A stretch of 64,000 nt of DNA from Mariniphaga sp. GTDB taxonomy: Bacteria > Bacteroidota > Bacteroidia > Bacteroidales > Prolixibacteraceae. The position numbers and the translations under genes were made by a program. The stretch is taken from assembly GCA_024636975.1 (NCBI GenBank), contig JAGXGA010000056.1:27848-91847 (forward strand), in the 5' to 3' direction. The notes beneath the pieces were generated by a model. That model searched no databases. It saw only the letters and a list, made by a program, of their open reading frames with translations, and was not told the origin of the DNA. Of this stretch, positions 18,225 through 27,873 are shown piece by piece; position 1 is the stretch's first letter; the number at the start of each line of letters is the position of its first letter.

Positions 18225-19769
18225 ATGAAACTGAAACTATTTTTTAGCAGTGTATTTATTTTTATTTTGCTGGTTACCTCGGCACAAAACAAGATTGTAG
18301 TAAATACCGATGCGGGTAAGGAAAAAATAAGCAAGCACATTTACGGCCATTTTTCAGAACATTTAGGGCGATGCATTTACGGCGGGTACTGGGTTGGAGA
18401 AGACTCAGGTATTCCGAATACCAACGGAATCAGGAACGATGTGGTGGATGCGCTGGTTGAAATGGGCATTCCCAACCTGAGATGGCCGGGGGGCTGCTTT
18501 GCCGATGAATACCACTGGATGGACGGAATAGGTCCGCGTGACGAGCGCCCTACAATGATAAATACCCATTGGGGAGGAGTAACCGAAGATAACAGTTTTG
18601 GCACGCACGAGTTTATGGAACTTTGCCGGCAACTGGATGCTGAGCCTGTGGTTAACGGTAACTTGGGGAGTGGAACCGTACAGGAAATGTCGCAATGGGT
18701 TGAATACCTTAATTCCGATAATATCAGCCCTATGACCGACCTGCGTAAAGCCAACGGCAGGGATGAAGCATGGGGGGTAACCTACTGGAACCTGGGTAAT
18801 GAAAACTGGGGCTGCGGTGGAAATATGACTGCGGAATATTATGCCAATGAAATGCGCAGGTATTCAACCTACACCAAAAACTATGGCGACAACAGGTTGT
18901 ACCGCATTGCCTGCGGACCTAACAGCGACGATTACCACTGGATGGAAACACTTATGAAAGATGGCAATCCGGGGCGCAGTTTCCAGGGAATCTCCCTTCA
19001 TTATTATACCGTTACCCATAACTGGAGTAAGAAAGGATCGGCCACCGATTTTGATGAAAGCGACTATTTCCTGACCATGAGCAAGACATTGTTTATGGAT
19101 GAACTGCTGAGAAAACACATTAACATAATGGACCGGTACGATCCTCAGAACAGGGTTGGTTTGCTTGTCGATGAATGGGGAAGCTGGCATGATGTTGAGC
19201 CTGGAACTAATCCTGGTTTTCTTTATCAGCAAAACACACTGCGCGATGCGCTGGTGGCCTCGGTAAATCTCGACCTTTTTAATAAATATGCCCGCAGGGT
19301 GAAAATGGCAAACATTGCCCAAACAGTTAATGTGCTTCAGGCAATGATACTGACCAAAGACGATGAAATGGTGAAAACGCCCTCATATTATGTGTTCAAA
19401 ATGTATAAAGTGCACCAAAATGGTACTTTACTTCCATCTGAAGTAGAAACCGAAGGTTATGAATATAATAATAATAGCATACCGGCCATATCTACTTCTG
19501 CATCACGGTCGGAAGACGGTAAAATCCATCTTACTATAAGCAATCTCAATCCGAACAAGCAGGTAAATATAACCTGCGAATTGAGGGGAATGGAAAATGC
19601 TACATTTGAACGGGGTGAAATCATTACTGCCGGGGAATTAAATGCTTACAATGATTTTGGTATGGAAGAAGAGGTACCCATGAAAAGCTTCAATGATGTA
19701 AAAGTTAAGGGGAACCAGCTATCGGTGACACTTCCATCCAAATCAATTGTAATGCTGGAATTAAACTGA
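18225..19769 (+). CDS. Alpha-L-arabinofuranosidase, GH51
   Basis: 514 residues with a signal peptide (ends VTSAQ, near residue 21), so exported. GH51 landmarks are clear: [16 protein letters not shown] near residue 39, [15 protein letters not shown], the acid/base glutamate in [12 protein letters not shown], and the nucleophile glutamate in [15 protein letters not shown]; a C-terminal beta domain ends the protein. It releases terminal arabinofuranose from arabinan, arabinoxylan or oligosaccharides. The length is typical. Upstream are REP-like repeats and a GH43 gene; no SusC/SusD pair or hybrid two-component regulator is nearby, so this is not a complete polysaccharide utilisation locus. Confidence 0.95.
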   Translation: MKLKLFFSSVFIFILLVTSAQNKIVVNTDAGKEKISKHIYGHFSEHLGRCIYGGYWVGEDSGIPNTNGIRNDVVDALVEMGIPNLRWPGGCFADEYHWMDGIGPRDERPTMINTHWGGVTEDNSFGTHEFMELCRQLDAEPVVNGNLGSGTVQEMSQWVEYLNSDNISPMTDLRKANGRDEAWGVTYWNLGNENWGCGGNMTAEYYANEMRRYSTYTKNYGDNRLYRIACGPNSDDYHWMETLMKDGNPGRSFQGISLHYYTVTHNWSKKGSATDFDESDYFLTMSKTLFMDELLRKHINIMDRYDPQNRVGLLVDEWGSWHDVEPGTNPGFLYQQNTLRDALVASVNLDLFNKYARRVKMANIAQTVNVLQAMILTKDDEMVKTPSYYVFKMYKVHQNGTLLPSEVETEGYEYNNNSIPAISTSASRSEDGKIHLTISNLNPNKQVNITCELRGMENATFERGEIITAGELNAYNDFGMEEEVPMKSFNDVKVKGNQLSVTLPSKSIVMLELN

Positions 19770-19789
19770 TACAAAGAATTAGCCTGCAG

Positions 19790-19832
19790 AATTGGTTGTA
19801 ACGTAATTTCCGTTGCAACCAATTTTATTTTG
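19790..19832. terminator. Terminator between GH51 and the lipoprotein operon
   Basis: A 14-bp stem (19790-19803 with 19811-19824, one G-T pair) with a 7-nt loop is followed on the plus strand by TTATTTTGTT. It sits exactly between two convergent stop codons, so it serves GH51 and perhaps the opposing operon. Confidence 0.75.
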
Positions 19833-20991
19833 TTCCATAGAGATCGCGGGTGAACTGGACATTAATTTGTTTTATATCCAGTTTTCGCTGTGTCAAAACC
19901 TGGAGGTAATTTTCACAAATTTCCTTATGAACCGGATCTCTTTTTTCTAAAAGGTGATATGATCTGACCAACCAGTCAATGGCAGCATCTGTCTGATTTT
20001 CCATTTCGGCAGCCAACGCCATGTTATACATGCTTCTTGCAGCTGTCCTTTTGTTTTTGTCATTGGTATAGATCCTCCAGTATCCGGCAGCTTTTTTCCA
20101 TTCTCCTTCAGAAACAAGTTCTCGGGTAACTTTTAATTCCTTTATCCAGGGACGGTAGTAAACCCGTTCCACCTCTATCCAGTTAGGAACGAGGAAGTCG
20201 GCAAACTGGGCACCTGAAATTTCAGAAGCCATCAGTAAAGCATCTTTTCTGGGTGGAATCTTAAGCTGTCCGTCAGTTAACCTCCATGAGAATGTGTCCA
20301 CCCGGTTATAAAAATAAGGTAATATCGATTTATTAAGATCATAAAAGTTCCAGGAAGTCACGACATAAACATCTGTGCTTAATGCTTTAACCTGAGCATC
20401 AAGTACAGCAAAGTAATCGAGCGACAGGAGCATGTCTGCTCCGGTAGAATCTGCTATATCTGATAAATCTTTTAATGAGTAGAGTCCAAACGCCGGGTCA
20501 ATAAATTTTGTTATGGTTTTATTTTTCTGTTCCGGTTGGAATTTTGTGGTCAGCGCCACAAAATGTGAAACAGCTAATGGAATTCCGGAATGAATACTAT
20601 CTTCATTCAAGGGATATTTTCGGTGAACTAAAGAGTCGGATAACCAGATTTTTGAATAATTTCCTCTTTGAATTTCACTTATCGTTTCAAACAAGAGGTT
20701 GTTTTTTATTCTTTCCGAAAAACTTTTATAGTATATCTCAGATGATACACTGTCGATGTTGGTGGTGTCGGCAACAATTTTATCAGCTACCAGGTATTCT
20801 GCAAAGTGTGGATTGAAAGATACATTGCTGTTGTTATAACGTATGGCCAGATTACTGTAACCGTCAGGAAAAATGACTTTAGCCGGAACCAGCACTTCAA
20901 TGTTGGTTGATTTTAAATACCAGGCAGAGCCACAGCTTGCCAGTAATAAATATATCCATAAAATGCCTGCCAGTTTAAGGCTTGTTTTCAT
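19825..20991 (-). CDS. Lipoprotein with TPR-like C-terminus, paralogue 3 of 3
   Basis: 388 residues from the ATG at 20991, chosen because it places a compact lipoprotein signal (KLAGILWIYLLLASC) at the N-terminus; an ATG five codons upstream (21006) is also possible. The N-terminal domain of about 270 residues resembles those of the next two genes: a VxVPAKVIFPDGYSNLAIRY opening, a central DMLLSLDYFAVLDAQV strand, and DAL..ASEISGAQFADFLVPNWIEVERVYY. The C-terminus has TPR-like helices (YNMALAAEMENQTDAAIDWL). I suspect the DUF6340 family but cannot confirm. Function unknown; last gene of the four-gene operon, overlapping the previous gene. Confidence 0.75.
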   Translation of the reverse strand: MKTSLKLAGILWIYLLLASCGSAWYLKSTNIEVLVPAKVIFPDGYSNLAIRYNNSNVSFNPHFAEYLVADKIVADTTNIDSVSSEIYYKSFSERIKNNLLFETISEIQRGNYSKIWLSDSLVHRKYPLNEDSIHSGIPLAVSHFVALTTKFQPEQKNKTITKFIDPAFGLYSLKDLSDIADSTGADMLLSLDYFAVLDAQVKALSTDVYVVTSWNFYDLNKSILPYFYNRVDTFSWRLTDGQLKIPPRKDALLMASEISGAQFADFLVPNWIEVERVYYRPWIKELKVTRELVSEGEWKKAAGYWRIYTNDKNKRTAARSMYNMALAAEMENQTDAAIDWLVRSYHLLEKRDPVHKEICENYLQVLTQRKLDIKQINVQFTRDLYGTK

Positions 20992-22015
20992 GGTTGAGCT
21001 GTTCAAGAATTAAAATATCTCGTTGCCTTTTATCCAGAGCTTTTTGATAAAGCTGGATCATTTGTATATTACTTTTACTGCGGTAGCTTTTTGCTAATTT
21101 ATGAGCAGCGGCGAGCCATTTTTCTGCAGCTTCCAGATCATCCTTCATTTCATATGCAAGTGCCAGGTTATACCGGGCATCGATTGCCATTTTTCCATTT
21201 CTGTCGTCGGTATATTTCCTCCAAAGAGCTATGGCTTCATCCCATTTTCCTTCTTCAAGGTAAAAAGCTGCATCCGAAAAATCGGGAAGGGGAGGCACCG
21301 AATACATTCTGTTTTCGGTTTGCCAGGAAGCATAAAAACGTTTGGCAAAGTTTTCCCCTGCCATTGCTGAAGCAAGCTCAAGGGCTTTTAACCGGGGTGG
21401 GGGATTGTAATTTTGCTGAGAATTTCCTTCTTCATTGTACCCATTCCAGTAAATTGTGTCAATCATAGTTTTTCGTTCAATCAGGGCACCATCTTTTGGA
21501 TTATAAATTCCCCACACAGCTACACTTACCACTTCATTGGTTTGAGGTGTGCCAAATGTTACCGGAAAAGTTGAAAAGAACGAGGAATAGGTTTCCAGTG
21601 TAATGAGCAGTCCGGCGTTGGCATCCTCCGATAACCTCGATACAAGATTAGCTGGTAAATCTGGTAAATGCTCTCCGGTGTGCCTTTCAAAAGTATAATA
21701 GGGGAACACGGGTACTTCACTGAATGTGTTATTGTTTTTCAGGTTAAATGCCAGTTCATTGAGGCATGAACTGATCAACAGGCTGTCAATGTTGGCAGGG
21801 TTTTGTGCTTCTTTAAGCTGGGAATTATCTTTGTAATAGTTTTGGAGGGTGTCGCCCGGGTATTTGAAATTACGGTAAACAACTGCGGCATTTTCTATAT
21901 TTGGAGGAATTAACAATTCCCCAGGCTTATATACTTCAATTTGATATTCATGATATACTGTACATGAGGAATACAGCAGCACGAGCAATAAAGCCGGCAG
22001 GTATTTCGGATTCAT
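20975..22015 (-). CDS. Lipoprotein with TPR-like C-terminus, paralogue 2 of 3
   Basis: 346 residues with lipobox LLYSSC (Cys18). It has the same layout as its neighbours: a N-terminal alpha/beta domain (VYKPGELLIPPNIENAAVVY, then NAGLLITLETYSSFFST, a strand carrying a YWNGYNEEGN loop, ALELASAMAGENFAKRFYASW) and TPR-like helices (ARYNLALAYEMKDDLEAAEKWL) near residue 280. The ATG overlaps the stop of the upstream paralogue in an ATGA (22012-22015), showing translational coupling. Probably DUF6340-like; role unknown. Confidence 0.75.
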   Translation of the reverse strand: MNPKYLPALLLVLLYSSCTVYHEYQIEVYKPGELLIPPNIENAAVVYRNFKYPGDTLQNYYKDNSQLKEAQNPANIDSLLISSCLNELAFNLKNNNTFSEVPVFPYYTFERHTGEHLPDLPANLVSRLSEDANAGLLITLETYSSFFSTFPVTFGTPQTNEVVSVAVWGIYNPKDGALIERKTMIDTIYWNGYNEEGNSQQNYNPPPRLKALELASAMAGENFAKRFYASWQTENRMYSVPPLPDFSDAAFYLEEGKWDEAIALWRKYTDDRNGKMAIDARYNLALAYEMKDDLEAAEKWLAAAHKLAKSYRSKSNIQMIQLYQKALDKRQRDILILEQLNHENKP

Positions 22016-23067
22016 TCCTTTTGGTTTAATTCACTTTTTCTTCTTTTCAGGGTTTCCAGGTATTCATAAGTTAACGGCCTGTACATTGTTTCATACGATT
22101 CCAGCGCCCAATCGATTGCCTGCTCTAAATTACCCAAGATTTCGTAACCCAGTGCAAGATTAAGCTGAGCTTTACTTTTTACTGATTTCGATCCTGCTTC
22201 CCGGGCTACTTCTTCCCAAATGGATATCGCCTTCTGCCAGTCGCCGCTAACAGCAGCCTGGTCACCTTGCCGCAACTGGGAATTCCCGGATATGAAATAT
22301 CTTCTTCTTTCAGGCCTCCAGCGGACTGCAATTTTTTCTGTAAGGTCTAGAGCAATGGTAATGCCGGTTTCGGTAAGCGCTTGCTTAACTGGAGTAAACC
22401 TGTTAAACAACCCCCTAACCGTTTCGTCGGCATCTTCCCAGTACAGGGTATCTCTGATTTGTTCACGTAACAGTATTTGTTTTTGTTCAGGGTAATAAAG
22501 CCTGAACAGCGCTTCATACTCTATTTTCATACTGGCTGCTACCGAAGCATAATAACTTTCATCATTGGGTCTGAAGTAAGTGTCATTACCAAAATCTGTT
22601 ACCACATTTGTCTTCAGGTAATCGAGCGACAATACAGCATCTGTTTCAAAAGTTTCTGCAAGGGCAGCAACATCCTGCCAGCTTAGTTCAGGTGCCGGCC
22701 GGGCATTTGATGAGGCTCTCAGGAAGCGGGCTTCAGGGATTACATAATCGTATCTTCCCGATTCGTAAAGCAACTCTCCCAATGCTTTCAGTGTAGTGTC
22801 GACCATTTGCACATCGTAAATTACTGTATCGAGGTCAAAGCGTTTTTGGTAAAATTTTTTTTGAAGCGAATCGGCCGGCAGGTCACTAAAATTTTCATCT
22901 ACTACCTGTGAAACCAGGGTAATGCTTTGTACTGATGCCGGAAGTTCCTTTTGAGCAGGTTGAGGAATATCAATAATTATACTACGTGTTGGCATACAGG
23001 AATAAGACAACATCGCCAATATAATAAATGTGCCAATATATGTTATATGTTTCAACCTTGGTTTCAT
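22012..23067 (-). CDS. Lipoprotein with TPR-like C-terminus, paralogue 1 of 3
   Basis: 351 residues with lipobox MLSYSC (Cys24). The N-terminal domain has SVQSITLVSQVVDENFSDLP, the strand TDAVLSLDYLKTNVVTDFG and ALTETGITIALDLTEKIAVRW, followed by TPR-like helices (AQLNLALGYEILGNLEQAIDWA). The second residue block matching DxLLSLDYF in the third paralogue supports tandem duplication. The gene begins 16 bp after the VWA-like membrane protein gene and overlaps the next by four bases. Function not assigned. Confidence 0.75.
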   Translation of the reverse strand: MKPRLKHITYIGTFIILAMLSYSCMPTRSIIIDIPQPAQKELPASVQSITLVSQVVDENFSDLPADSLQKKFYQKRFDLDTVIYDVQMVDTTLKALGELLYESGRYDYVIPEARFLRASSNARPAPELSWQDVAALAETFETDAVLSLDYLKTNVVTDFGNDTYFRPNDESYYASVAASMKIEYEALFRLYYPEQKQILLREQIRDTLYWEDADETVRGLFNRFTPVKQALTETGITIALDLTEKIAVRWRPERRRYFISGNSQLRQGDQAAVSGDWQKAISIWEEVAREAGSKSVKSKAQLNLALGYEILGNLEQAIDWALESYETMYRPLTYEYLETLKRRKSELNQKE

Positions 23068-23083
23068 ATTGTTACAGCCTCCG

Positions 23084-25171
23084 CTAATATATTCCCCAGT
23101 ATTTCCTCAAAAACCATTCCACACTTAACAATAAGATTAAAACAAAGAACACCCAGCGCAGGTTTAAAAGTTCGGTTATCATTTCCTGAAAGCTGCTTAC
23201 CGGCTTCAGTTTATTGCTGTCTTTTAAACTATCGATGAGCTGGTCGGTCTGTATTCCCGCAAAGAATGTTCCCCCACTTTGAGAAGCCAGCTGAAAAAGC
23301 ATCCTGTGGTTTGCTTTTGTAATTACATTTTCGAGATTCATCTCGGTAACAGCAAAATTTCCTGTTTCGGTGTAGGTTGTTCCACCCAGGGTTACCTCAG
23401 CGGTAAAGCTGTAATTGCCAACCGGCAGGTTTCCTGCGTTCAGGTAGTACCCGTTACCACGCACATCAAAAGTAAATTCAAATTTCTCTCCCTGTTCATT
23501 TTCAATTTCTATGGTTACTTCCTCAGTTGTTATAATTTCGAATGCATCGTTATACACTTCGGCAGTTAGTATAACGTCATCGGTTTCGGCGTAAACCGGT
23601 TCGAAATCGATCATGAAGTTATCTTCATTTTCACGAAGAGCCAGGTATTGTACCAACTGGTTAACCAGCTCATTAAACTGGTCGTGGTTTTGATCTGCCA
23701 GGTAATTGTTAAGACGCCACCTCCAAATGCCTTCTCCAAACAAAAATCCTGTTTTTCTTCCGTTCAATACCCCTGTGGCCAATAGTGGTTTTCCGGTTTC
23801 AATGTTTTTTATTTTTTGAAAGAGCAATGGTGTGAGTGCGGGATCAAGCGTATAATTTGCAAATGGAGCATACAGGGGTGGAAACTTTGGAAGCATTTCC
23901 CTGAGTTGTTCACTTAGGGTAAAAGTTCCATATCCCGGGTTTACAACTGCCTGTACTTCTTCGGGCGAGCCGGCAAGTGGTTGTATATCAACTCCGGTAG
24001 TCAATGCATTCAACTGCGGAAGAAATGTTTTTGCCCCAATTATGTACAAGACAGGAATTTTTGCCAGTTCCTGATTCTCTATAACAGCAGCCATTGATTT
24101 TCCTGCGCTTGGTAACTGATGCAATATAACAAGGTTGAAGTCTGAAAAATTGGATGGATAGGGTTCCTCGCTGAATACCTCCACTTCATACGATTTTTGC
24201 TGTTCCAGGGTATATTTTATCGCCCCGATATCGGGATGTGGACCACTGGAGAGAATCAGTATTTTTTGTTTGTCTTCCAGCACATTGACAATAAAAGTAA
24301 CCTTATTGTTTTTAATGTTTTTTTCGTTTTCTGCTGTTTCAATTTCAGCGGTAAAATGTTTTAATCCTTTCTCTCCGGCATCGAGAATGAATTGCCGGGT
24401 GATAAAATAATCATTGTTTGCAGGTGAAATAACTGTTTGGGCTACCTCTTTTCCATTCTCCCTGATGATAAGCTGCAAGGGGTTTCCCTGTAGTTTGGAA
24501 AAAGCTGCATCGATTTCAACAGGAAAACGATTCCCCGAAAAGGAGGTGCGGTTTACCCGGATTCCCTGGATACGCGCATCAGTAATTTCAGTTGTGTCTC
24601 CCAATCCTACTGAATAAACAGGAAACGTAAGGTTGTTGGTCATATTCACCGGGTTTTTACCCTGGTTGTAAATGCCATCACCAGCCAATACCAATGCCCC
24701 GATATTTTCGTTAAAATGATTGTTTGTTATGGTTGAGATAAGGTTGCTGTAATCCGATTTTTTTTCGCTAAAATTCAGGTCGCCGTCAAGAGTTGATTCC
24801 TGGCCAAAAGAATAATGAACCAACCGGTAATCACTACCAAGTTCTTCGGATATCTTCTCTTTCATTTGCATGATTTCTTCAGCCCTTTTTAGTGAATCGC
24901 CTGAAGATACTACCGACCCAGAATTATCCCATGCTGCTATGATTAACGGTTGCTGAATACTTTTCTTCAAAGTTTTTAAAAAGGGAGACAGCAGCAAAAA
25001 TGCAATAATGCCAAATGACAGGAACCTAAGAGCCATAAGTATCCTCCGTTGACTTTTGGAAAGTTCGTTGTTGTCTTTATTCCTGTAATACAATAACAGC
25101 ATAATCCCAGCTGCTGCCGCCACTATTAACGGCAGAAAAAAATACCAGTATTCTACTCCAAATGAAATCAA
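23084..25171 (-). CDS. Von Willebrand factor A-like integral membrane protein
   Basis: 695 residues. Two N-terminal transmembrane helices (9-27 and 46-65) precede a domain opening with AAWDNSGSV (near residue 79), which carries a DxSGS-like MIDAS motif, and containing VLAGDGIYNQG. A middle region (KILILSSGPHPDIGAIKYTL) resembles the glutamine-amidotransferase-like fold seen in related membrane proteins, then beta-sandwich sequence (NGYYLNAGNLPVGNYSFTAEV), and a C-terminal transmembrane helix (WVFFVLILLLSVEWFL). The soluble part is predicted periplasmic. Related Bacteroidota proteins are uncharacterised; BatA/BatB-type proteins are distant relatives. First gene of the operon with three paralogous lipoproteins, suggesting a joint envelope complex. 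Confidence 0.75.
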   Translation of the reverse strand: MISFGVEYWYFFLPLIVAAAAGIMLLLYYRNKDNNELSKSQRRILMALRFLSFGIIAFLLLSPFLKTLKKSIQQPLIIAAWDNSGSVVSSGDSLKRAEEIMQMKEKISEELGSDYRLVHYSFGQESTLDGDLNFSEKKSDYSNLISTITNNHFNENIGALVLAGDGIYNQGKNPVNMTNNLTFPVYSVGLGDTTEITDARIQGIRVNRTSFSGNRFPVEIDAAFSKLQGNPLQLIIRENGKEVAQTVISPANNDYFITRQFILDAGEKGLKHFTAEIETAENEKNIKNNKVTFIVNVLEDKQKILILSSGPHPDIGAIKYTLEQQKSYEVEVFSEEPYPSNFSDFNLVILHQLPSAGKSMAAVIENQELAKIPVLYIIGAKTFLPQLNALTTGVDIQPLAGSPEEVQAVVNPGYGTFTLSEQLREMLPKFPPLYAPFANYTLDPALTPLLFQKIKNIETGKPLLATGVLNGRKTGFLFGEGIWRWRLNNYLADQNHDQFNELVNQLVQYLALRENEDNFMIDFEPVYAETDDVILTAEVYNDAFEIITTEEVTIEIENEQGEKFEFTFDVRGNGYYLNAGNLPVGNYSFTAEVTLGGTTYTETGNFAVTEMNLENVITKANHRMLFQLASQSGGTFFAGIQTDQLIDSLKDSNKLKPVSSFQEMITELLNLRWVFFVLILLLSVEWFLRKYWGIY

Positions 25172-25194
25172 TTTCCTATTTTTTATTTAATGTT

Positions 25195-25225
25195 CAAATA
25201 TACACATCTCCGGTTAAAGTGCAGA
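25195..25225 (-). promoter_or_regulatory. Promoter of the VWA/lipoprotein operon
   Basis: On the minus strand TCTG-N19-TATATTTG, i.e. a perfect -7 box and a three-of-four -33 box at the right spacing, 24 bp before the start codon at 25171. Confidence 0.5.
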
Positions 25226-25326
25226 ATTATGCCAGCTTCATGTGGGAATCATCTTTTGAATAATAATATTTTATTCTACCTTTACTTTAGTTTCTGATGT
25301 TTAACATGTTTTATATTACAAATAGT

Positions 25327-26160
25327 ATGGCAAAACTGACTTTTATTTTAAAACCTGCGATGATTGTACTGGCAATTATTATTACAGCCTGTGGTTCGGG
25401 AAAGCAATCAAGTGAAGAAAGCGAAAAATCGGCTCAAACGGCAGACACCGAAAACTGGATACAGCTGTTTAACGGAAAGGACCTGAACGACTGGCAAATA
25501 AAATTTACCGGTTATGAACTGGGTGAAAACTTCAACAATACATTCAGGGTTGAAGATGGTCTGTTACGGGTTCGCTACGATGATTGGGATCAGTGGGATA
25601 GCCAATTTGGACACATTTTTTATAAAGATGAATTTTCACATTACCGGCTGCGGGTTGAGTACCGCTTTGTGGATGAACAGGTAAAAGGAGGACCCGGTTG
25701 GGCTTTCCGTAACAATGGGCTCATGCTCCACGGGCAAACCGCTGAATCGATGGAAGTGGATCAGGATTTTCCTGTTTCAATTGAAGTTCAATTACTAGGA
25801 GGGAGTGGTGAAGGTGAACGTTCGACAATGAACCTTTGTACTCCGGGAACCAATGTAGTTATGGACAGTATTTTGGTTGAAGAACACTGTATAACATCAG
25901 ATTCGGAAACATATCATGGCGACCAGTGGGTGACGGTTGAAGTGGAAGTAAGGGGAGGTGAGGTTTTGCGTCATTTCGTTGAAGGGGAAGAGGTTATGAG
26001 TTATGAACAGCCGCAACTCGATCCCCGTGACCCGTATTATCAAAAATTACTTCCTGCCGATGGAAATAAAATCATTTCTAAAGGATCCATTTCTCTCCAG
26101 GCTGAAAGTCATCCGACCGATTTCAGGAAGATCGAACTACTTGTGCTCGACGAAGAATAA
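25327..26160 (+). CDS. DUF1080 (3-keto-disaccharide hydrolase-like) lipoprotein
   Basis: 277 residues from the ATG at 25327 (upstream in-frame ATGs at 25297 and 25306 would bury the signal). The lipobox IITACGS places the lipidated cysteine at about residue 22. The domain begins with WIQLFNGKDLNDWQIK and continues with a concanavalin-like jelly-roll pattern (FRVEDGLLRV, YRLRVEYRFV, GWAFRNNGLMLHG, SIEVQLLGG). DUF1080 proteins include 3-ketoglycoside hydrolases; others are carbohydrate-binding only. No companion oxidoreductase is adjacent. Substrate unknown. Confidence 0.85.
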   Translation: MAKLTFILKPAMIVLAIIITACGSGKQSSEESEKSAQTADTENWIQLFNGKDLNDWQIKFTGYELGENFNNTFRVEDGLLRVRYDDWDQWDSQFGHIFYKDEFSHYRLRVEYRFVDEQVKGGPGWAFRNNGLMLHGQTAESMEVDQDFPVSIEVQLLGGSGEGERSTMNLCTPGTNVVMDSILVEEHCITSDSETYHGDQWVTVEVEVRGGEVLRHFVEGEEVMSYEQPQLDPRDPYYQKLLPADGNKIISKGSISLQAESHPTDFRKIELLVLDEE

Positions 26161-26172
26161 ATTATAATAATT

Positions 26173-27114
26173 TCAAGAAACCGGTTTCTTTTCAAGTGAC
26201 CGGTTTTTTTTTCGTATTTCCAATTGATTGGAATAGTTTAAGGCGAGCAGTGATATGGCAATTACGACCATTCCTATCACAGAGATTATATCGGGATTCT
26301 CATCCTCAAGAATCAGCCAGCTAAGAACAGCACCTGAGACCGGAATCAGAAATTTCCATACATTCAGGACAGAGACTTTTACGTCCTTCCTTTTCAGCAA
26401 CACAAACCATATTGAAATGGCAGCAGCCGACAAAAAGCTAAGCCATCCCAGTGCAGCATAATATTTGAGGGGAAAAGGCCCCAGGTTAATTCCTTCAACA
26501 GGCAGCGACACGACAATCAGCATAAGGCCCCCGATTATCAGTGTGGTTGAACTTAATGTAAGGGGTGATATGGTTTTGGGCGACTTTGATACCAACACGT
26601 TGGCATATCCCGAAATGAGGTTATTTACCAGTAAAAGGCCAATTCCGATGTATTCAAGCTCATTTTTCATCTCAACCTGTGAACGTCCCAGTGTTATGAT
26701 GGCAATGCCTCCTACACCAATAAGGATGCTGACGGTTTTCATAAGGGTCATTTTATCATTAGTGAAGGCAAAATGAGCTACAATAGCTACAAACAGAGGT
26801 GAAGAGCCAATTATCAACGCTCCCAAAGCTCCGGGTACCAAATCGAGTCCGCTATAGAACAAGGCATACTGCATGAAAACCTGGACCATTGCCACCCACA
26901 GGATAAACTTCCAGTGATTTTTAATTTCGGCAAAGAAGCTTTGGTATTTACCTAGAATGAGCAAGATTAAGATTCCCGAAATGAAAAAACGTATTCCGGC
27001 AAATTGAAGGGGAGTATGGTATTCAAGCCCGATTTTAACGCCCACGAATGCAGTTGACCAGAGCCAGGTAGCTACAATAGCCAGAAAGGTGGTGCTTTTG
27101 ATTAAATTCTTCAT
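26173..27114 (-). CDS. EamA/DMT-family transporter
   Basis: 313 residues from the ATG at 27114; a start 26 codons upstream would add a non-hydrophobic leader. Ten hydrophobic helices in two EamA repeats are seen, the first beginning FLAIVATWLWSTAFVGVKIGL and the second near residue 158. Drug/metabolite exporters of this superfamily move amino acids or other metabolites out of the cell; no substrate can be given. It is divergent from the MaoC gene and convergent with DUF1080. Confidence 0.85.
   Translation of the reverse strand: MKNLIKSTTFLAIVATWLWSTAFVGVKIGLEYHTPLQFAGIRFFISGILILLILGKYQSFFAEIKNHWKFILWVAMVQVFMQYALFYSGLDLVPGALGALIIGSSPLFVAIVAHFAFTNDKMTLMKTVSILIGVGGIAIITLGRSQVEMKNELEYIGIGLLLVNNLISGYANVLVSKSPKTISPLTLSSTTLIIGGLMLIVVSLPVEGINLGPFPLKYYAALGWLSFLSAAAISIWFVLLKRKDVKVSVLNVWKFLIPVSGAVLSWLILEDENPDIISVIGMVVIAISLLALNYSNQLEIRKKNRSLEKKPVS
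26178..26212 (+). terminator. Terminator after the DUF1080 gene
   Basis: An 8-bp stem AAACCGGT/ACCGGTTT (26178-26185 and 26199-26206) is followed by a T-run. It lies inside the last codons of the convergent EamA gene. Confidence 0.65.
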
Positions 27115-27305
27115 TGGAATTTTGAAAAGTAATGCAAAGTTGAGAAATTTATCGGGATTAGCGATAATTGTACGTTTAGAACATTTCGGCAAAATTTTCC
27201 GAAGGATGCATTAAAATGAGAAGGTTTTTTTCCTTTCCTTTTATTTTTCTTACATGAGCCGGGAAATTTGGCTTATTTTTGGGGCCAGTTAAATCAAGCT
27301 TTTCA

Positions 27306-27773
27306 ATGGAAAGAACTATTATAAACAATTACCAGGAATTTGAATCTTTCCTTGGTAAGGAGATTGGCGTTTCAGAATACATCGAGGTAACCCAAGATCA
27401 AATCAATAAATTTGCGGATGCCACTCTCGATTATCAGTGGATACATACCGACCCGGAACGGGCAGCCAGTGAATCACCTTTTAAGACTACCATAGCTCAT
27501 GGTTACCTCTCCGTGTCGCTGCTAACGTACATGTGGTATTCGATCGTTGACGTGCGTAATGTTAAAATGATTGTGAATTACGGTATAGAAAACCTTCGTT
27601 TTCAACAGCCGGTGCTGGTTAACGATAAGATCAGGGCAAGGGTTTCATTAAACGATATCCGTAATCTTAGGGGAATTACAAAGGTACAGGTAAAAATTAT
27701 TGTGGATATAGAAGGCCAAAAGAAGCCTGCATACGATGCTTTGATTACTTTCATTTATCATTTCAACGATTAA
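27306..27773 (+). CDS. MaoC-like (R)-specific enoyl-CoA hydratase
   Basis: 155 residues from the ATG at 27306. A hot-dog fold protein with the hydratase 2 motif: FADATLDYQWIHTDPERA (Asp/His) followed by FKTTIAHGYLSVSLL near residue 60. MaoC-type enzymes hydrate trans-2-enoyl-CoA in fatty acid or polyester metabolism. No other acyl-CoA gene is nearby. Upstream TATTTTTG is a possible -7 box, about 20 bp before the start. Confidence 0.9.
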   Translation: MERTIINNYQEFESFLGKEIGVSEYIEVTQDQINKFADATLDYQWIHTDPERAASESPFKTTIAHGYLSVSLLTYMWYSIVDVRNVKMIVNYGIENLRFQQPVLVNDKIRARVSLNDIRNLRGITKVQVKIIVDIEGQKKPAYDALITFIYHFND

Positions 27774-27873
27774 TTCAGTATATACTATTTAATTTCTTCA
27801 GCAGTTACTAAACATTGGCTTTGAACTTACTGTTTCAATAATTTTGTAAATTAGGGAGACAAATTTGAAAGTT

